Of a stretch of DNA of 5,778 nucleotides, positions 5,211 through 5,778 are shown piece after piece. This stretch comes from WRIS01 sp031549175 (lineage in GTDB: Bacteria > Actinomycetota > Coriobacteriia > Coriobacteriales > Eggerthellaceae): the NCBI GenBank assembly GCA_031549175.1, contig JAVBQH010000008.1:1-5778 (forward strand), read 5' to 3'. The notes below the pieces were generated by a model. The model had not been told where the DNA came from. It did not search any database and saw only the letters and a program-made list of their open reading frames with translations. Within the stretch, counting starts at the first letter, position 1, and each line of letters begins with the position of its first letter. The position numbers and the translations under genes are program-made.

Positions 5211-5778
5211 GCGTGCCTTAAGCCGGTCGGCGACTTCCTGGCCAGCCTTGGTCTTGCCCGAAGATCGGTCTGAGATGCCTTCCAAGGCGGCGGCAAGGTC
5301 CTCGGGCAGCGGGTCGGTGAAACTCATGTGCCTGCCCGTGACCGGATGGTTGAAATCAAGTCTGTACGAGTGCAGGAACTGCCGGCCCAGGCCCAACTGC
5401 ATGGCAGGCGTTCCTCCCCCATACAGCGGATCGCCCACACAAGGATGCTTGATGTATTGCATATGAACCCTGATCTGGTGGGTCCTTCCCGTAGAAAGTT
5501 TGCATTCCAGGAAGGTGAAGCCGTCGTCGCGGCTGCCCGCCTCGAAGCGCTCAAGCACTCTGAATGTGGTGACGGAATCCCGGGCGCTCTCGCTATCACG
5601 GACCGTCATCCGCGTACGCTCTTTCTCGGCCCGCGCGATAGGGGCGTCGATCATCCCGGTGTCATGCGCGATGTTCCCCTGCACCAGGCAAAGGTAGTAA
5701 CGCTCGACGCTGCGGTCACGAATGCTTGACATAAGCGCCTCGCCCACGACGTCTGTCTTGGCGGCCAGCATGAGCCCG
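5208..5778 (-). CDS. RluA/RluD-family pseudouridine synthase, 5' end outside window
   Basis: The visible 189 codons are open to the right edge. RluA-family enzymes turn uridine to pseudouridine in 23S rRNA or tRNA. AKTDVVGEAL and the RSVERYYLCLVQG segment match the family, followed by GMIDAPIAR, the RDSVTTFRVLERF strand, LECKLSTGRTHQIRVHMQYI, HPCVGDPLYGG and LHSYRLDFNHPVTG. This is the conserved second half of the RluD catalytic domain. The catalytic Asp in HRLDxxTSG should lie just before the first visible residues (GLML), so it and any S4 domain are beyond the window. The ATG at 5771 is the internal Met of GLMLAAKTD, not the start. The C-terminal tail (SDRSSGKTKAGQEVADRLKAR) is charged and not conserved. 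The gene ends in TAG at 5208-5210. RluD versus RluA/RluC cannot be settled here. Confidence 0.92.
   Translation of the reverse strand, partial: GLMLAAKTDVVGEALMSSIRDRSVERYYLCLVQGNIAHDTGMIDAPIARAEKERTRMTVRDSESARDSVTTFRVLERFEAGSRDDGFTFLECKLSTGRTHQIRVHMQYIKHPCVGDPLYGGGTPAMQLGLGRQFLHSYRLDFNHPVTGRHMSFTDPLPEDLAAALEGISDRSSGKTKAGQEVADRLKAR

Noticed and set aside
5769..5771. ATG at 5771 as start of the pseudouridine synthase
   Set aside because: The frame stays open to the window edge. The Met falls inside the conserved GLMLAAKTD stretch, after the expected catalytic Asp motif.

Overview
The window is ordinary chromosomal housekeeping sequence that meets the edge of a mobile element at its left end. 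It probably comes from a mid-GC bacterium. I lean towards the actinobacterial class Coriobacteriia. The reasons are strong GGAGG-type ribosome binding sites on nearly every gene, a tRNA with encoded CCA, and a PF06541 (CmpB-like) membrane protein with an 'FPD...' tail. Clostridia or another anaerobic lineage cannot be excluded from the sequence alone.

Left edge (1-385). The window opens inside the last 70 codons of a tyrosine recombinase, including the GH box and nucleophilic tyrosine. Its end lies 95 nt from the 3' end of a complete tRNA-Pro(GGG) gene on the minus strand. The tRNA has its own sigma70-type promoter (TTGAAA-N17-TATGCT) and an intrinsic terminator. The layout is that of an integrative element inserted at the 3' end of a tRNA gene, with the element lying left of the window. 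The recombinase tail is about 50% GC, while parts of the housekeeping block reach 60-70%.

Middle (386-1801). After a 232-nt intergenic stretch there is a plus-strand iron-sulfur-flavoprotein-like gene. It converges on a minus-strand NADPH-dependent FMN reductase-like gene. An 18-bp perfect stem with a 3-nt loop sits between them.

Core (1235-4136, minus strand). Read in transcription order this is hemH (ferrochelatase, TTG start), coaBC (coenzyme A synthesis, starting 2 nt after the hemH stop) and, 86 nt later, the FMN reductase. It looks like a small cofactor operon: heme completion, pantetheine-phosphate synthesis and a flavoprotein.

Right (4137-5778). A 112-nt divergent promoter region separates hemH from a plus-strand PF06541 membrane protein with an unusually long acidic N-terminus. 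That gene converges on a minus-strand RluA/RluD-family pseudouridine synthase whose 5' end, with the catalytic Asp motif, lies beyond the window.

I see no CRISPR array, complete insertion sequence, toxin-antitoxin pair or clear defence system. The most useful observations are the tRNA-Pro integration site, the perfect palindrome, the coupled hemH-coaBC junction with a non-ATG start, and the protoporphyrin-type signature of the ferrochelatase.
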